Assembly (NCBI GenBank): GCA_017654935.2
Contig: CM065695.1
Coordinates: 24,541,054-24,605,053, forward strand
DNA length: 64,000 nt
From: Phymorhynchus buccinoides
Taxonomy: Eukaryota > Mollusca > Gastropoda > Neogastropoda > Raphitomidae
Reading direction: 5' to 3'
This document shows positions 13,201 through 19,200 of this stretch, piece after piece. The translations under genes were made by a program, and so were the position numbers. The notes beneath the pieces were generated by a model, which had not been told where the DNA came from, made no database searches, and saw only the letters and a list, made by a program, of their open reading frames with translations. The first letter of the stretch is position 1, and each line of letters opens with the position of its first letter.

Positions 13201-16200
13201 TGAATTTGTTGAAGGGATGTAATCGAGTTCATTTTGCATGCAGGGAGACCCATCCGGGTGGTGGAAGTGTTTTATGTTGTGTTGTTTCCATGGAGACCGT
13301 TTGATAGTGGAAGAGTTCATTTTGCATGCAGGGAGACCCATCCGGGTGGTGGAAGTGTTCATGTTGTGTTGTTTCATGGAGACCAAGAAGATAGTGGAAG
13401 AGTTCCCCCACTGCGGGAGACCTGCGGGTGGTTGAAGTGTTCATGTTGTGTTGTTTCCATGGAGACCATTTGATAGTGGAAGAGTTCCTTTTTTTTGTAG
13501 GGAGACCTATCCGGGTGGTTGAAGTGTTCATGTTGTGTTGTTTCCATGGAGACCATTTGATAGTGGAAGAGTTCATTTTTTTTGTAGGGAGACCCATCCG
13601 GGTGGTGGAAGTGTTTTATGTCATGTTGTTTCCATGGAGACCGTTTGATAGTGGAAGAGTTAATTTTGTTTGCAGGGAGACCAACTCGATGGTGGAAGAG
13701 TTCATGTTGCTGGCCAACATCACAGTGGCCAAGAAGATCCATGAGGAGTTCCCCCACTGTGCCTGCCTGCGTCGCCACCCGGCACCCCCGCCCTCCAACT
13801 TTGAACCCCTCCTCAAGGCCGCTAAGTCCAAGGTGGGAAAACAGATAGAAGGGTGTTATGTAGCAGTCGTATGCATCATACCTAACTGTCTGTGTTTGAC
13901 TGTAATGTCTTTAAAGTGAGGCCCTGAGTATGTGCGACAGTTTGCTGTGCCGTAAAATGTGGTTTCTGGTGTGATTTGGGGTATAGTCTATACAGACTTT
14001 TAACCCCTTTCGCAGCCAGCCCATTCTTCAGCAAAAAATTCCATTAAACTCAATTGGGTAGAGGAAAAATTGTAATTGCAATATTGGAAATTCCTCTGTG
14101 ACATGTATAACATTAGGCCTGTCCTTACCTCCTAAAATTAAGAAATGGGGTCTTTGGATAACAGGCCCTGATTTGATGCCTTTTAGTGATATGGGTGTTA
14201 AACATATCCATAAAGCTGCTCCATCTTACCTCTGCGACAATATTTCCATCTATACGCCAGCTCGCACTTTACGTTCAGTTTCTGACCCGCTTTCTCTCCA
14301 GATCCCTAGGTATAAGCTTTCAACTGTTGGTCGGCGCTCTTTTGCTGTCTCAGGACCGACATCTTGGAACAAACTTCCTCTTTCCCTCCGTCAGCGACCG
14401 ACCCTCTCAGCCTTCAAATCTAACCTCAAAACCCACCTTTTCCCCCGTGATTGAGGCTCCACTCTCTTTCTCTTCTCTCTCTCTTGCCTTTAGGTCTGTT
14501 TCTGCTGTATACCATTTATGTCAAACATGTGTGTTCGCTTTGTATTGCATTTTTGTTTGAATGCGTTATGAATGCTAACGTGTGTGTGCGCTTTGATTTG
14601 ATTTATATCAAGATTCAGCGCTGTATAAATAATGTATGTTGTTGTTGTTGTTGCTAAACCATTGCGGTGCATTGGCGGTGAAAGGGTTAAAATAATAAAA
14701 CACTCAAAAGACATTTTCACCATTTTTATTTTCTTCAAGGTTTGTCTTTTGCCAAAAGACATTTTCGTTCTTTTTCTTCGAGGTTTGGCTCTGTGACAAA
14801 TTTAGTAAAGCTTTGTATGTATGAGATGATGAGACAATTTTCATTCAGGATTGACAATCAATTTGTCATCAAACGAGGAACTCTCAGAGAGTGTAGATGG
14901 TGTCATATTTGCGGTGAAGCCATCCTTGAATACCATGCTGCGCATTACTAAGCAACCACAAAACCTCCATTTATAATTAACTCATGATATATTATTTCAG
15001 GCAAACAGTTCTCAGAAACTCTGGAGGAAGCAGTGTTTGCAGGCAACCCGTTTTTCAACAAGTTGCTGTGCATTTCAACCACTGGTTGCTGAATTATTAA
15101 CCTCTTGACTGCGTAGGACGAATCCGCTCGTCCTAGAGCGGGCGTTTCCAGCTTGACTGACAATGCTGACGACGAGTCCGTTTGTCCCCGTCACATGCGT
15201 TTATATTGGCAAGGTTAAAGGGTCAGCATCGCGGTGTTGGAGAAAACAAATTGTACAGCTGAAAAGTAGAGTTGTTTCCCTTTCGTTTGATACCTATTAT
15301 GGGATACCTTGCCACAAATGCGCGCGCGTGCACGACCTGTTTTCATCAAGTTTGAGCGAAGTAGACTTCACTGAGTTCACACGCTCTCTGGTTTGACAAA
15401 GTAGGATGGCATCGAAAAAGTGGTATAATGCTAATGAAGTTTTGACAATTCTGCAAGATATCGACTCTGATGACAAGGATTTCGATCCAGATAACATTGA
15501 GCATGAATTGAGTGTTGATGGTGAAGATTTTGATTGTGCTGATAGCCCAGCACTGGGGGATTGACTTCCAGCCTAGTCGGCTCAGCAGTCAAGGGGTTAA
15601 TTAGATAAATAATTAAATGAGTGGAATCCACCTTGGCTTAAGGCTGTGTTAGACCAATTGCCATAGGCTAGAGCACCAAAGGCTACATCAGAATGTTGTT
15701 ATGCTTTGCGTAGTTATGCGGGCATTGTCTCTAGCCATGACAAGCTCCTAGCATAGCATCATCAGTCTCCAAAATCCCCCGCAGACGGAGTGTGGCTGCC
15801 CGCTTGGCGAAGTAATCAAAAATGGTCACACCTAATGTTCTCATCCATAGCTGATGCACATTTTGTACCATAGTGTTCAAGTGCTTCGGCTGTTGGGATA
15901 ATCCCTGGAGTCTTTTAGCCAGCAACAACAACAGCAATGAGTGAATAAGTAAATAATGAAATGGATGAATAAATAGACTATATCCTGATGAACAGGGACT
16001 GAAGATCAACCATACCATACTATGCTGAGCATTACCAAGCAACCACAAAACCTCCATTAATTAACTCATGATATATTATATCCTGCTCAACAGGGACTGA
16101 AGATCAACGTGTCGTCGGGCAAAGAGCTGTCGGAGAGTCTGGACGAAGCGGTGTTTGCGGGCAACCCGTTCTTCAACACGATGCTGCGCATCATGACCAC

Positions 16201-19200
16201 ACGGTGCATGATGCAGGCGGTGTACTTCTGCAGCGGAATGCTGCCCGAGGAGGAGTATGCCCACTACGGCCTGGCCGCGCCCATCTACACACACTACACC
16301 TCCCCCATCAGAAGGTGACCCTGGATAATTTTTATCTTAAATTGTTGTATGTGTGAGCATGTGCATGTGTGCGCGGACATGTCAAAGTCAAAAATACTTA
16401 CATGTTACTTGTTAGGTGGAATTACAGTGTGGTCTCGTACAAGCACAATGCAAGCAAGGAAACACATTTGCATGCATTAAAAATTGAAACATGCAAATGT
16501 GTTTCCTTGCTTGTATTGTGCGTCTGTGTGTGTGTGCTTTGCATGTGTGTGTGTGTGTGCATGTGCCCATGATAATTTGTGTGTTTATGTGTGTGTGTGT
16601 GTTAGCGCATCCACAGTTCTTTGAAGATGGTGTGTGTGTGTCTGTCTGTCTGTCTGTCCGTGTGTGTGTGTCTGTGTGTGTGTGTGTGTGTGTGCCCATC
16701 TGCAGGCCTCGTGTGTGTTTTTGTACATCTCCGCGCATTGCAGGAAGGTCACTTGGTTTGGCTTTAATTCGTTCTGACTGATGGATATCTGCAGGTACTC
16801 CGACATCATCGTACACAGACTGCTGGCAGCGGCAATCAACGCAGACGTGTCCTACCCTGAGCTGACCGACAAACACAAAACACAGGTCAGTTAATTTCGC
16901 TTTACAGTCATCTTTCAAAGTACAGTGGAACCTCCCGTATAAGACCTCCCATTATAAGACTCCCTCCCATATAAGACCTACTTCTCCGAGACATCGCCCT
17001 TCTTTGTAAGTATTGAAATGACCTCCCTTATAAGACGCCTCCCTTATAAGACCTCATTTTGGATGATTTTTGAAGGTCTTATAAGGGAGGTTCCACTGTA
17101 CTGTGCCCCTTCCATCCGCATGTGTTTGTGTGCCTACTTGATGTTTGTGCGTGTGTGTGTGTGCGTGCGTTTGTGTGTGTTTAGTGTGTGTGTATGTGTG
17201 AGTGTATAATATATTTTTGACGTTCATTTATTTCTATTGCTTGCTGGTTTATTCATTTATTCATTTATTATTGTATGCGCTTAGGGCTTTTTTTAAGATT
17301 AGGCGCTATAAATGCTAATTATTATTATTATCTGTAAACCCAGGGGTGCATTGCATTTGAGGATGCTTGAGGTGTTGCGGTCATTTTATGTAGCTTAATA
17401 TTCAGACTGTTGAGCATGTCTGTAATACATATAAACTACTTGACATAAAAAAAAATTAAATGAATTTATTCACATTAGAATAGATGCAAGTTTTTCAAAA
17501 GCTGCACAAAAAGATAAGAAAACATATGTGTGTGTGTGTGTTCATGAAATTTTGTGAAATGGAGAAAATATGATACGCAAACGAGCATTACCTTGCCACT
17601 GGAAAGGGACATATAATTATACCCCTGCATTTATGCTAATTTTGATAGCGCATATTGTTCTTTAAAATGTTGGTAGGTGTCATTTCTATATGCATTCTTG
17701 TTGTAGTGTATGCATTACTCCCAGTAGGTATCGTCGCCCTGTTCAGAAGTGTTATTTGATTGGGTGTTTACGGTGGATTCTGCGTGTTAAAAACTAAATG
17801 AAATTGTCCGGATTTTTCAGTTGGTGTGCAACAACCTCAACTATCGACACAAGATGGCGCAGTACGCAGGCAGAGCCTCTGTCAACCTTCACACACAGGT
17901 ACGCTCCACTGACTCGGCTCTTTCTTTGTTACCTCTTTGTTACATATTACAGTACCAGGGCTGCCTACCGTCCCCCCTAAGGGGTATTTGTCCCTGGAAA
18001 CATTTAAAAGCGTCAAAATTAACCCTAACTCAGGCATGATGCGGAAAATCCGCGAAAGTGAAATTGACAAAAAAAAAAAAAAAAAAATCCGGGGTAAAAA
18101 TTTGCTTGGGTGCCTAAAAAATACGTGCGTTAAAACCTATGCAATCGCTTCGCGAAACCGGATGTGAATGACTGAACAAGCAACTTCCCGCCGAAGTTAG
18201 CAGTCGTGCGCGGCCTAGCTCACGCCACACGTTTCCAGATTTGTGATCCTAGTGCTTCTTTTTCTTCTTCTTCATTTTGACGCCCAACTTCATCATTTTA
18301 GTTTGAGTCGACATCTTTCAAATGAAATGCAGAATCGGTTGGATATTCTTCCGCGAAACCCACTTTGCCCCCACTACCATGCCTGCTAACTTCATTGTAT
18401 CAGATGGTAGTTTTTAGATGCGCACACATGCGTTAAAATGAACACTGAACAAAGTTCATTGCGCGTTGTTGTCCACAGCTGTTCTTCAAGAAGCGCGTGC
18501 AGGATGAGGAGGGCTACGTGCTGTTTGTCAGGAAGAACGCCCTGCAGGTCCTCATCCCGAAGTACGGCCTGGAGGGAACCCTCTTCCTCAGCGCCGCCGA
18601 AAAGGGAGGCACCACCCTGTTCACCTATGATGAAGAGGTAGGACTGTGAGATAATCACTTTTGAGCAGATTGGTTGACAAGTTGCATGTCTATGATTGAA
18701 CATTTTGTATAGATCAATTCACGTACAGAATCTGATGACAATACCGCCAGATATTATAACATCCCTTTTGCGCCTTCCTAAGAACACAAACATAGAACAA
18801 TTTTAGAGAACAATAACTCTGGAGGAACTCTAGGGAGACGCAAAGGACAATAATTCTGGAAGTCATGTTTCATCCTATTATACGTTGTGGGAGTTTTGTA
18901 AGCCGAACATCAGAATTAGCACCGGTGTGCATCCATATGTAGTCATCATTATGTTTTATCCTTCCCTACATATTGTTTTGGCTAATGTTAAGATCAGCTC
19001 CCTCCGCTGTTCCAGGGTGAAGGCTTAGGGTTAGGGCCAATCAGCTCCCTCCGATTTACCTTTTCCGTTTAGCTGATTGGCCAACTTCACCATGGAACAG
19101 CGGAGGGAGCTGATCTTAACATTTGCCTATTTTTGTGTGTTTGGCTGTGTGTTCCTGCAGGAGAACACGCAGGGGATGTGGCACTCCCCTATATGTATTT

